Under the pieces are notes generated by a model. That model was not told the origin of the DNA. It saw only the letters and a program-made list of their open reading frames with translations, and did not search any database. A stretch of 64,000 bases of DNA from Botryosphaeria dothidea (taxonomy: Eukaryota > Ascomycota > Dothideomycetes > Botryosphaeriales > Botryosphaeriaceae). Within the stretch, counting starts at the first letter, position 1. Each line of letters opens with the position of its first letter. The stretch covers positions 496,001-560,000 of the forward strand of contig WWBZ02000051.1 of assembly GCA_011503125.2 (NCBI GenBank). Reading direction: 5' to 3'. A program made the translations under genes and the position numbers. Positions 55,404 to 64,000 of the stretch are shown here, piece by piece.

Positions 55404-56411
55404 GCTTGCGCCAGGGAAGCGACAAGCTGTGCGATGATCAAAATCGTGGGCGGACGGGCGTTGAAAAGAGAGAAAATGAATGTAAGCAGAGTGCGACCGT
55501 GGCGGAATTATCTCTTCCCCTGGGTCCAGGTCAAACCGAATCATCCTGCACTGCGGTGCCACAGCCTTGGGGGCCGGGTGTTGGGTAGATGCGATAGGCG
55601 GGATTGAAGGCATGCGGCAAAGAATCAGCCTCGTTGCATCACGAGCCGCTCACTTCGAATCCTTCCTGCAACAGCCAGCCGTGAAGAACGTTGAGAATTC
55701 AGTACAGCGTGAGGTCGTTCCCGCTTCTGAGCCAGTACAATTATCGTTCTCGATCCGTCCTCGAGCTTTTGTCGTGTCGGATGCTTAGCGAAATCGCAAC
55801 CCTCAGCCCACTTTCTCTCTGCTTCTCACAAGAGTGCATTACAGCCGGTCTTTGCGCGAAGTGCTTTTTCCGTGTATCAGAAGCCTGTAGACCTCAGAAT
55901 GGAGCGACATTTAGTGATTTTGACTAACTAGTTTTCAGGACGAACTCAATAACCCTCTGTTCAAACTCCTAACGTTCCTCGCGCGAACGGTTTGCTAAAA
56001 TACCCATCTGTATATTAAAAAAAAAAATCGTTATTGGCGACCGGTTGTTCCTCTTTTTATGTACTTGGCATTAACTGGTACGCTGCAATTAGCTCTCAGC
56101 CGTGCCGCTTGATCAAGGATCTGAAATACATTCCGCATAACTATACAATCTAAGTCTATACACAAGCGAAGCTTTCATGGACGTTAGGGATTGCTTTTCG
56201 GAAGGAAATTTTAACTTCGAACTCCTTGCATGGATGCGAAACCTAGCTCATAAAACCCCCGCTATTGAATATTGGCGAATTTGGGGGCCAATAACCTGCG
56301 CATTCTGACATCATCTCCGATCAGCCTCGTGCGACCTATATATTCACATGGATCGTCTTTCCTTCGTTTTCTTTTTCTTCTCTGCAACATAATCATCTCG
56401 AGGACGCTATA
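55404..56411. other. Promoter region between divergent genes
   Basis: About 1 kb shared by the lectin-like gene (minus) and SnoaL paralog B (plus). A10 run near 56018. A CTATATATTC box near 56336 lies about 75 bp before the ATG at 56412. Confidence 0.5.
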
Positions 56412-57076
56412 ATGCATGTTTCGTTGTCGCACTGGATCCTGGCGACCTTGGTTGTCAGCAACCCCTATGTCGCTGCCTCCCTGCCTCCGGCAATTTCGCA
56501 AAATTGCTTCCAGATCGCCGTCCATCCGCTCCCGATCCAGCAGGTCGCGTCGTACTTTCCACCACGAGAAATCGCCGACCTCCTTGCCACAGAAGCGATT
56601 CGACGCACCATTGCTCTTTATCCGCTGGTCATCGATGGGAGAGACTGGGATTCTCTTGGCAACATTTTCGCCGACAACGCTGTCGCAAATTATTCCGACC
56701 CAATTGGAGTCGTGGAGGGGCCTTCCGGTATCAAATCGGGGCTGCAGCCTGGTCTTGCTCAATTCGCTGGAACTCAGCATATGCTCGGGGCTTCGGTTAT
56801 TGATGTCTGCTCTCCCGACTCCGCCATCTCAGTAACTTACTATACCGCCTCACATTTCCTGAGCTCAAACTCGACCGCGACATCTATCACGGACGACAGT
56901 CAAGTATTGTATGCTTACGGGCAATATCAAGATACCTGGAAAAGGCAGAAAGATGGGACGTGGAAAATTATCTACCGTAATCTGGTCTACATGGTAAGAG
57001 CTCTCCTTGCCAAAGATGAGAAAGACGCCGACCCTAACGACTGGAACAGGGACCGCTTATCTCCGATGTCTCATAA
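56412..57076 (+). CDS. Secreted SnoaL/NTF2-like protein, paralog B
   Basis: Two exons, 56412-56993 and 57050-57076, encode 202 residues. The signal peptide MHVSLSHWILATLVVSNPYVAA is followed by the SnoaL-like domain: IRRTIALYPLVIDGRDWDSL, IFADNAVANYSDPIG, GTQHMLGASVIDVC, VTYYTASHF and QVLYAYGQYQDTW. About half the residues equal paralog A at 25066-25845, and the intron (56 bp, phase 0) falls at the identical place, directly after LVYM. After it this copy ends in eight codons (GPLISDVS) whereas A has a longer tail. Probable duplicated secreted enzymes or binding proteins; substrate unknown. Confidence 0.85.
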
Positions 57077-58028
57077 GTTTTGCTAGTATTTTGATCCCAA
57101 TAGTAAAGCTTTGCCTACGTATCTGTTCCACGAATATCCGATTCTTGTATACTTTCTCGCCAGTGCCATATTTGAACTTTGCAGCGTTTCAGCCTAGCGG
57201 AGTAGTCATCGAAACCCATCTGTTGAATTATCTTACTGTAAATAGCCCGTGCTGTAGCGGGGACCTGACCGGTGTATGAGCGGTTTTCGGAAACCAACAT
57301 TCGCCAAGACCAGCCCAAGACAAAGTAGCACCACAAACTACGTGGAAAGCTAATTCAGCAGGCTTATCTGAATAGTTGAGTTGTCAAGCTTGGTTAGAAT
57401 ACGCGTGGCTTTATTCTCCAGACCGCAATGCGAAGCACCAGCGGCAAACATTTGGCCCCCCACAAAAGTAGCTCCTTCGTGGATGTGACGACTACGGTGC
57501 AACACTAATGAATGAGAGCGGCCCGTTCCATCTGAGTGCGTTTGACAGTCTCAATTAAATGAAATCGGTACTCGATGTCCGATAAGCCAGTCTTACATGC
57601 AACGTCGACACAGTGTCTGAGAATCAGTCTATCTCTTCTCCTAAAGCGAGGTCTATACAGTGAAGGATTAAAGGATTAAACGCAATGGCATTTTCCAAGA
57701 CATCTCAGGCTTGGCTTCTCCACACTTACTCGACTTGTTCACCAACAAGTAAGAGGAAGCTTGGCTTGAAGGAAGGATCTCATCCCAGTACAGTATGTTT
57801 CCCAAGGCGGTAGGCCCCCTAAACGAAGTGCTATGGAGGCACAAACTCAGGGAGTCGTTGAAGCAGTGCCAGAATTCCATCTTCACGTATATACACTCCT
57901 TCTGACTCCGCCTTGAGAGTGGCATCAGCAGCAAAGCACAACAGCAAAGCAGACAAACGGTCAACCAGCTCCAGCTCCCTCGTCAGCATCATTTCCCACA
58001 TCCTTCAAGCCAATACTTCACCATCAAA
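57077..58028. other. Intergenic region
   Basis: About 950 bp with the promoter of the gene at 58029. No other feature supported. Confidence 0.5.
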
Positions 58029-58439
58029 ATGCATTTCTTCAGCACTGTCCGTCTTCCTTTCACCCCCCCCCCCCCCCCACCTCTCGATGGCCACACCTGA
58101 CAGACCTTCCAGGAGCTCCTCTGCCTCGCCAGCGTTCTCCTTATCCCGGCCTCTGCGGCGCCCACATCCACCGCGGAAGAGATGGTACCTGTTCATTTCG
58201 CACGGAATCTCCTGGACGCAGCGCACAACTCCGTGGACAAGCACAACAGCCAGCTGGTTCGTAGGACCTGTACAGGAGCCTACGAGAATTACCTGCAATG
58301 CTACAACTCCGAGGCTGCCAGATGCCTCCATTGCAGCAGTGAAAAGCCCAAGGAGTCGCTCACCTGCCTTAACTCATGCTTCTCTGAGGTCACCGAGTTC
58401 TGTGGCAAGCTTTGTCCTGCTAAGAATGGCTCGGTGTAA
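58029..58439 (+). CDS. Small secreted cysteine-rich protein (117 residues) with a poly-C intron
   Basis: Two exons, 58029-58046 and 58104-58439. Exon 1 encodes only six residues (MHFFST); joining to TFQELLCLASVLLIPASAAP completes a convincing signal peptide, which is why this intron is accepted despite its GTCCGT donor. The branch site is CTGAC right before the acceptor (CACCTGACAG). The intron holds a run of 16 C (58063-58078). The mature protein is about 90 residues with eight cysteines (C-x9-C-x6-C-x2-C-x10-C-x3-C-x7-C-x3-C) and two short helices, a pattern common in fungal secreted effector-like proteins. Family not recognised. A start at 58182 would lose the signal peptide. Confidence 0.7.
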
Positions 58440-58779
58440 GTGGTGAAAATTGGGTCTCGGACAAGTTCTGGAACGATTGGACTGGGCTTCGATCCTCTTT
58501 AATAGCAGCACATTGTAGTCTATCACATACTATTTCCGTTCTCCGGCATCATGTCCCCTTGCTGTCCAGTCCTTTCAATGTAAAATGATGCTTAAAGGAG
58601 TTGACAACATGTTGAAGTAAACGAACATGCTACAAAATAGTTTCCCAGGTCTTGCGAGCTCTTCGTAAACAGTGCCGCCCGCCCGGCCTCGTTCACTCAT
58701 ACTTCGCCCCATCCAAACTCTCAATTTCCCAGAAGCTGCCTCCAGCACAGTATAATCCCACCAGATGTTACTATCCAAT
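58440..58779. other. Intergenic region between convergent genes
   Basis: 3' flanks only; no feature seen. Confidence 0.5.
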
Positions 58780-61581
58780 CTACACCGGAACCTTCTTTCC
58801 TTCGTGAGATATCCCTTTTCTCAGTTGATCCCACAATTGCGGATGCTCCTTGAAACGCACAACATCATTGACAGTCAGATGATCAGCAACCCCATACACA
58901 TCCGCCCCACGCTCAATGAGCAGCTCAGCTATGCGGAGCCGGTTCTCGTCCAATTCTTCGCCGAACCTGCCGTAAAAAATGTCCGTGTCCAAAGCCATAC
59001 GCAGCGCCGTCGGTCCCCAGCCGGTGTTAGCGCACATCCCCTTGACGCCCGTGCTCGCGTTCACATCGACATTGTGGGCGAGAAGCATCTCCACGATAGA
59101 TAGGTGGCCACCCATGGCCGCGAGGTGAAGCGCCTGTCCAGTCCAAGACTTGACCAATATGTATCCGGTGGGCCTGTGGTTGTCTCTGGACCAAGAACTT
59201 GTTTCCACATGCACATCGGCGCCAGCCTCGATTAGGAACTCGACCATTTCGTGGTGTCCCATCCACGCAGCTACGTGCAGCGGCCTCCAGCAACCCAAGC
59301 CTTGGACTTCGATATCGGCGCCGTGGGCGAGAAGTTGCTGCACGGAGTCCATGTCTCCGTGCTGTGCGGCTAGCACTAGCATAGGCTGGCGGTGCTCGTA
59401 TCCGCCGCTTCCGAGCGTTGCATTCAAGAGATCTATACGGTTCAGTGCTATCAATGCACGCTCGAAATTCGATGTTTGCTCTGCAGCAGACAAGAGACCG
59501 AGTTGCGTAGTCCAATGCTCCTTTGGAGGGGCTTTGAGGGCCAACTCAAAAAGGATGTCCAGTTTCTTATAGTCTCTCGAACGAACGGCGTCGAGGAACA
59601 CATCGCACCCGTCATTGTCGGGCTTGAACGGGTCCGCTCCGGCATCGAGGGCCATCTGGATCATCTGCGCTGAGTGGCGTGCGTTCAGGACGTGGAGCAG
59701 TGTCTTTCCCCAGCTATCCACATTGTTGACGTCGATTCCCAGCGTGAGCAGCCACGGCAGAATTGTGGAGAGGCGCTCGGGAGAGCGCGAAAGAGCAATG
59801 GAGTTGAATGGGCCCTGGTTGGGAACTTCTCCCGGATTGATCTTTGCTCCACGGTCCATGAGGAAGAACAGCGCCTTGTCCTGAAGGGCGTGTAGTGCTC
59901 GACAAGCAAGTTTGTCTAGCGAGGCCGTCGTGGTGAAGGAAGCACCTCGGGCCTCAAACGCTTCGAAAACCGCCCAATTCTCATATTCGAGAGCCAGTGC
60001 GGCGGGTGAGAAAGCTTTTTTGTTCATAAATGTCCATACTGCGCTCATGGCCGCTGTGCCGCTGTGCTCACATAATACGTCTATAATTGTAGAGAGCTCC
60101 TGATCCTCGACTTTGCTGAGATCTGCCTCCGCGAGGTAGTGGAACGCGTTCATTTCGTTGTCGTCGAGATGGATTTCTCTGGCACCACCGTCGATGACTG
60201 ATCTGATGATTTCAAGCTTGCCTGTGGAGACAGCGTAGTGCAGTGCCCCCGTTCCAGATTCATCCGCTACCGATGTGTCTACACCGGTCTTCAGCAGCTT
60301 CGAAACAATGCTTGGCTCTCCAGTTTGGATAGCATAATGTAAGCAGGATTTGCCAGCGTGGTCCATGAGGGAAGGATCAGCGCCGCGAGACAGGAGAAGA
60401 TCGACCATCTGAATCCGAGTCTCCGAATTGTTTGCGTATCTTCCGGGGCGTTGACGCGCATCATACCTCCCTCCGGGGCACAGGCCACATGCCAACATTA
60501 ATGGGGTTCTTTCAACAATAGATCTAAATAGCTTTCCATCTATCCTGCTTCTTCCACGACGACCTTGTGTATTGGTCTTCGTGTTCGGGTCTGAGCCCCA
60601 CTCGAGAAGAATTGCTGCAGTCTCATGAAAGCCATTCAGCACTGCCAGGTGGAGTGGTGTGAGACCCTTCTGATCCTTTCTCGTTACGTCTGCTCCGTTT
60701 TGTAGCAGTAGTTCGGCGAACTGCGGATCTTTTCTGAAAGCTGCGATATGCAAAGGGGTCCGATTACGGAGCGGTAGGTTAATTTCCGCACCAAGCTCAA
60801 CCAGAAGCTGGGCGACGGTCAACTTTGCATCTCTGATAGCGACGTGGAGTAATTCGGACCTCCAGTTGACAGAGGAAGGTGACACAGAAGTGTAGTTGAT
60901 AGAGTGACCTTCACCACAAATTGCTTCGGCCTTATCCAGTATTCTCCAGGTGTTTCTTGCTGCTCGGTCGAAGTCACTGTGTGACCATAAGTTTTCGAAT
61001 CCTCCTTCGGTAGCTTTGGCCAGGATCAGCAGTTCCATAAGGCCAGAGTCCCGGACCTCGGCGGCAATCTCAATTGGGGTCTGTTCCTCAGATGACACAA
61101 TATGCTCTTTTGCTTCCTCAACCCTCAAGTCTCCTACGAGAGGCTTTGGAAGTAATTCGATCTCAGACAAATAACGCTTGTGATGTCTCACCAGAACCTC
61201 AGCTGCTTTGTGCTGGCGGTTCGAGGCCGCGTGGTGTAAAGCGGTCCACCCTCTCACATCAAGAACAAGATGCCGAGCACCTTTCTCAAGCAATTCCTCC
61301 AAGAGCGGGATATCTCCGTTGATGCAGGGCCAGAAAAGGGGAGTCCAGCCTCTAGCGTTTTTGAAATTCGGGTTCGCACCGCCGGAAAGCAATGTTTTGG
61401 CGAGCTCCAGGTTGCCATCTGAACATGCCTGATGAAGAAGAGATGATTGTTCAGCATGCGAATCAAAGTTGCAATTGCGTGATCCTCCTTTCCGCTCCGC
61501 CCGAGCAAAATCAGGATGTATTTGCTTCGCCATTTCAATGATACCGGCAAAAGCTAATGCCGTGCTGCTTGAATCGCACAA
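58780..61581 (-). CDS. Large ankyrin-repeat protein (933 residues)
   Basis: A single intronless ORF. After a short N-terminus (MCDSSSTALAFAGIIEMAKQ) about sixteen ankyrin repeats run to the C-terminus, for example LLHQACSDGNLELAKTLLSG, GWTALHHAASNRQHKAAEVL, TPLHIAAFRKDPQFAELLLQ, GLTPLHLAVLNGFHETAAIL, GALHYAVSTGKLEIIRSVID, WRPLHVAAWMGHHEMVEFLI and ALHLAAMGGHLSIVEMLLAH. No NACHT, HET, kinase or membrane segment was seen. A few central repeats (about residues 470-620) are degenerate. Such stand-alone fungal ankyrin proteins are protein-binding scaffolds, sometimes linked to incompatibility loci. The function is unassigned. Cytosolic or nuclear. Confidence 0.9.
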   Translation of the reverse strand: MCDSSSTALAFAGIIEMAKQIHPDFARAERKGGSRNCNFDSHAEQSSLLHQACSDGNLELAKTLLSGGANPNFKNARGWTPLFWPCINGDIPLLEELLEKGARHLVLDVRGWTALHHAASNRQHKAAEVLVRHHKRYLSEIELLPKPLVGDLRVEEAKEHIVSSEEQTPIEIAAEVRDSGLMELLILAKATEGGFENLWSHSDFDRAARNTWRILDKAEAICGEGHSINYTSVSPSSVNWRSELLHVAIRDAKLTVAQLLVELGAEINLPLRNRTPLHIAAFRKDPQFAELLLQNGADVTRKDQKGLTPLHLAVLNGFHETAAILLEWGSDPNTKTNTQGRRGRSRIDGKLFRSIVERTPLMLACGLCPGGRYDARQRPGRYANNSETRIQMVDLLLSRGADPSLMDHAGKSCLHYAIQTGEPSIVSKLLKTGVDTSVADESGTGALHYAVSTGKLEIIRSVIDGGAREIHLDDNEMNAFHYLAEADLSKVEDQELSTIIDVLCEHSGTAAMSAVWTFMNKKAFSPAALALEYENWAVFEAFEARGASFTTTASLDKLACRALHALQDKALFFLMDRGAKINPGEVPNQGPFNSIALSRSPERLSTILPWLLTLGIDVNNVDSWGKTLLHVLNARHSAQMIQMALDAGADPFKPDNDGCDVFLDAVRSRDYKKLDILFELALKAPPKEHWTTQLGLLSAAEQTSNFERALIALNRIDLLNATLGSGGYEHRQPMLVLAAQHGDMDSVQQLLAHGADIEVQGLGCWRPLHVAAWMGHHEMVEFLIEAGADVHVETSSWSRDNHRPTGYILVKSWTGQALHLAAMGGHLSIVEMLLAHNVDVNASTGVKGMCANTGWGPTALRMALDTDIFYGRFGEELDENRLRIAELLIERGADVYGVADHLTVNDVVRFKEHPQLWDQLRKGISHEGKKVPV

Positions 61582-62117
61582 TATAGGGTGTCCGAGGGTC
61601 GAGAAATTTTACAGTCTTCAGGCGGCTAGGCTGAGTATATATGTAGTGATATTAGTCAGCTGTGGCTGGCATGACTTGGAGCCCCGCAGCAGATCCCACA
61701 GCCAGGCAGCAAACGTGGTACGTCATGAACACCAGAATCATGTCCATTTCTCACCACCTCCACATTGCAGGGTGAGTATATACACTTCATAAATTACACA
61801 CATCTAAAACCCTGCGATTATGTTGGCCGCATATAAATGCATTCGGGCGCAAAAGACATCTTCACTAGGGTCCTTAGGCAACACCTATGCCCTCAGCTGA
61901 AATGGGCGGTGGCCCCAATAAAAATCGAGGGCCACAGGCTTGGGCTCATGAAGAATGTGGAAGTCACCCTTTGATAAGGAGGAAATCAGATGAGCAGCCT
62001 CATAGGTAGATGAGTATTTTCCGTTGTCGATTCTTCGGTCCATACCCATCTCCCACAGTTACTCGGCAGGCGGGCTTGTGTTTTTGTTTATAAACTTTTT
62101 AGGCTTTTCTTCATGTC
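61582..62117. other. Intergenic region
   Basis: Promoter of the ankyrin gene and upstream flank of the 5S gene. Nothing else supported. Confidence 0.5.
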
Positions 62118-62236
62118 ACATACGACCACAGGTCGCAGAATATAGGGCTTCCCGTCCGCTCAGCCGTACTCAAGCTGCGAACCGGCCGATTAGTACTCAA
62201 GTGGGTGACCATTGGGGAATCCCGGCTGTTGTATGT
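62118..62236 (+). rRNA. 5S ribosomal RNA
   Basis: 119 nt with matching ends ACATACGAC and GTTGTATGT that form the terminal helix I. The internal blocks are those of filamentous-fungal 5S genes: GGGCTTCCCGTCCGCTCAGC, then CCGGCCGATTAGTACTCAAG and TGGGTGACCATTGGGGAATC, containing the Pol III A- and C-box regions. T-rich sequence (GTTTTTGTGGTTTTTTTTTT) follows directly and would act as the terminator. A lone copy outside the rDNA array is normal for Pezizomycotina. The region around bases 25-35 differs from the common consensus, so this could be a variant type. Confidence 0.88.
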
Positions 62237-62256
62237 TTTTGTGGTTTTTTTTTTGC
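62237..62256 (+). terminator. Pol III terminator of the 5S gene
   Basis: T-runs directly after the 3' end of 5S (about 62236-62240 and 62245-62254). Confidence 0.6.
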
Positions 62257-62744
62257 GCTCGTGTTTTACGCTTTGTGGGTCGGCCGAAGCGAGCGAACAC
62301 GGCCCATCACCAATCGCCAGAACGCTTCTGAAGAGCCTATGAAGATGAACGCTGCGCAGGATGGATTCGCAAGCCATTCAATTAGTTACACTTGACTTTC
62401 TACTGCCACCCGAGAACGGCCCAACTGAGATTCATCATGGATCAGTCAGACATGCGCACTTTCTGGAAATGCCCGCCGGACAGGAATATCGCAAGAGCGA
62501 GAGCGCAAAGTAAATGGAAAGTATGCAGACTCCGGGTGCGCTAACTGGCCAGGCGTGTTGCTGCCGAGAGAATCCTTCAGCACGGTCGTTGCCGTGCACC
62601 CATCACTATGGCTCGGGGCGCCCGGAAGCGCAACATCCGGCTCGGACCATTCATCGCTTCCGCCTTGCCGTCCGCTGTCAAAAAACATAAAGGTCACCCT
62701 AAACCATACTTCATAGGAGGGAAGGCAACTCAATTCAGTAGGTC

Positions 62745-64000
62745 ATGGCCGTTTCCACCGGAATTGAATATGAATTCGGCGGACCGTAAGCCTGCCTCCC
62801 ATTGTTGATTGGTGTTGATCGTGTCACTGATGTATCCTGGTTTAGTTTTGGGGCCGCCGCTATTACATTCGGCCTTCCTATCATATTGTATATTTTCGCC
62901 TTCGGTTGTAACGATGTAGCTGGCTGTCCTGTGCCCTCAGTTCTGGATCCTCGGTCCCTCAGCTGGGAGAAGCTGGCTTCGGAGACCGGCTGGCCCGAAG
63001 GTGGCATCTATGATCTCTTCAGCTGGAAGGCTACTAGTGTGGTGATCGGCTACTACTCTTTGAGCCTGATCCTCGACAGAATTCTTCCTGCAAAAGAGGT
63101 CTACGGTACGAAGCTTGTCTATCATGGCCGCCCACTGATATACCGTCTCAATGGTAAGTAACCTCGTACACATCACTTCAAAAATTGACACCAGCTAATA
63201 TTCCAAACAAGGCTTCTCGTCATCAGTTGTTCAATTGGCAGCCTGCGCCATTGGGACGTACCTGCACGGCGCCGATTTCTTCGTCTGGACTTACATCACG
63301 GACAACTACTTGCAAATCTTGACCGCCAACATCCTCATCGCCTTCGCCCTCTCGATCTTCGTCTACATCCGCAGTTTCAGCGTCGACACCAGATACCCCA
63401 ACCCCGACCTCCGCGAACTGGCGGCGGGCGGCAACACCGGCAACGTCTTCTACGACTTCTACATCGGCCGCGAGCTGAACCCGCGCATCACACTCCCGCT
63501 CTTCGGCAAGATCGACATCAAGACCTGGTGCGAGATGCGGCCCGGCCTGCTCGGCTGGCTGCTGCTCGACCTGGCCTTCGTCGCGCAACAGCACCGCAAC
63601 TACGGCCACGCATCCGACAGCATCGTCTTCACGGCCGCCGTGCAGGGCTGGTACGTGCTCGCCGGCCAGTGGAGCGAGGCGGGGCTGCTCACCATGCTGG
63701 ACGTGACCACCGACGGCTTCGGCTTCATGCTGTGCTTCGGCGACCTCGTCTGGGTGCCCTTCCTCTACTCGACGCAGTGCCGCTACCTCGCCGCCCACCC
63801 CGTGCAGCTCGGCTGGACGGGCGTCGGCGCCGTCGCGGCCGTCTTCGCGCTGGGGCTGTGCATCTTCCGCGCGGCGAACGCGCAGAAGAACGTCTTCCGG
63901 ACGAAGCCCGAGCACCCCAGCGTTGCGGGCCTTTCGTACATCCAGACGAAGCGCGGGACCAGGCTGCTCACGGCGGGGTGGTGGGGCATGTCGCGCCATA
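62745..64000 (+). CDS. ERG24: C-14 sterol reductase (ERG24-type), 3' end outside window
   Basis: Exons 62745-62785, 62846-63153 and 63212 onward (open to the window edge); junctions keep frame. The start MAVSTGIEYEFGGP matches the ERG24/lamin-B-receptor family N-terminus. Membrane segments begin at ITFGLPIILYIFAF. Family blocks: the loop after FSWKATSVVIGYYSLSLILD, YRLNGF, DFYIGRELNPRI, KTWCEMRPGLLGWLLLDL, DGFGFMLCFGDLVWVPFLYS and GLSYIQTKRGTRLL with the final GWWGM. It reduces the C14 double bond of the demethylated sterol with NADPH in ergosterol synthesis at the ER. ERG4 (C24 reductase) is a relative but lacks this N-terminus. Two small introns near the 5' end. Confidence 0.92.

Noticed and set aside
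1..64000. CRISPR arrays, bacterial operons, tRNA genes, complete secondary-metabolite cluster
   Set aside because: No regularly spaced repeats, no polycistronic spacing and no cloverleaf with a GGTTCRANNCC-type B box noticed; no PKS, NRPS or terpene core enzyme accompanies the P450.

Overview
The window is nuclear DNA of a filamentous ascomycete (Pezizomycotina). Evidence: most genes carry introns of about 49-82 bp with GTRNGT-type donors, CTRAY branch sites and YAG acceptors; the gene families are typical of moulds (a STAND NACHT-WD40 gene, a HET-domain gene, a LaeA-like methyltransferase, a P450, an MCT-like MFS carrier, C14-sterol reductase, small cysteine-rich secreted proteins); 5S rRNA is dispersed; and a degenerate LINE shows C-to-T decay in CpA context, the signature of repeat-induced point mutation (RIP). 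Class or genus cannot be set from the sequence alone.

Layout. 1-5.8 kb is ordinary gene space: the end of a membrane-anchored glycoprotein, a small mitochondrial-type protein, a GNAT acetyltransferase and an MFS carrier. 5.8-21.2 kb is accessory DNA: a fragment of a DUF7580/HeLo-type protein, an AT-rich tract, two 136-bp solo LTRs with intact target duplications, and a minus-strand NACHT-WD40 gene (about 9.36-19.1 kb) split by a 5.14-kb Tad-like LINE that landed inside a 50-bp intron. A C2H2-type gene remnant follows. 21.4-28 kb holds two small secreted proteins, a secreted SnoaL-like protein and a class-II fumarase/PcaB-like lyase. 28-41 kb mixes a frameshifted HET gene, an apparently intact eight-exon GH5 endoglucanase, a LaeA-like methyltransferase pseudogene, a P450, a disrupted zinc-finger transcription factor and a 61-residue cysteine-rich secreted protein. 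43-62 kb contains a second GNAT gene, a secreted beta-helix protein, a polytopic membrane protein, two more cysteine-rich secreted proteins, an alpha/beta hydrolase, a fucose-lectin-like membrane protein with an internal stop, a second SnoaL-like gene and a large ankyrin protein. 62-64 kb has a 5S rRNA gene and the 5' part of ERG24.

How it fits together. Two themes stand out. First, incompatibility/innate-immunity type genes (NLR, HET, DUF7580) and a secondary-metabolism type regulator (LaeA-like) sit between intact housekeeping genes and are mostly broken; several nonsense codons fit CpA-to-TpA change even though the genes look single-copy here. Second, the window is rich in secreted proteins: five small cysteine-rich or Kex2-processed candidates, a GH5 cellulase, a beta-helix protein and a pair of SnoaL-like paralogs that share one intron position. 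That is what one expects of a plant-associated or saprotrophic mould. No CRISPR, bacterial operon or tRNA gene was seen. All family names come from recognising motifs by eye; no search was run.
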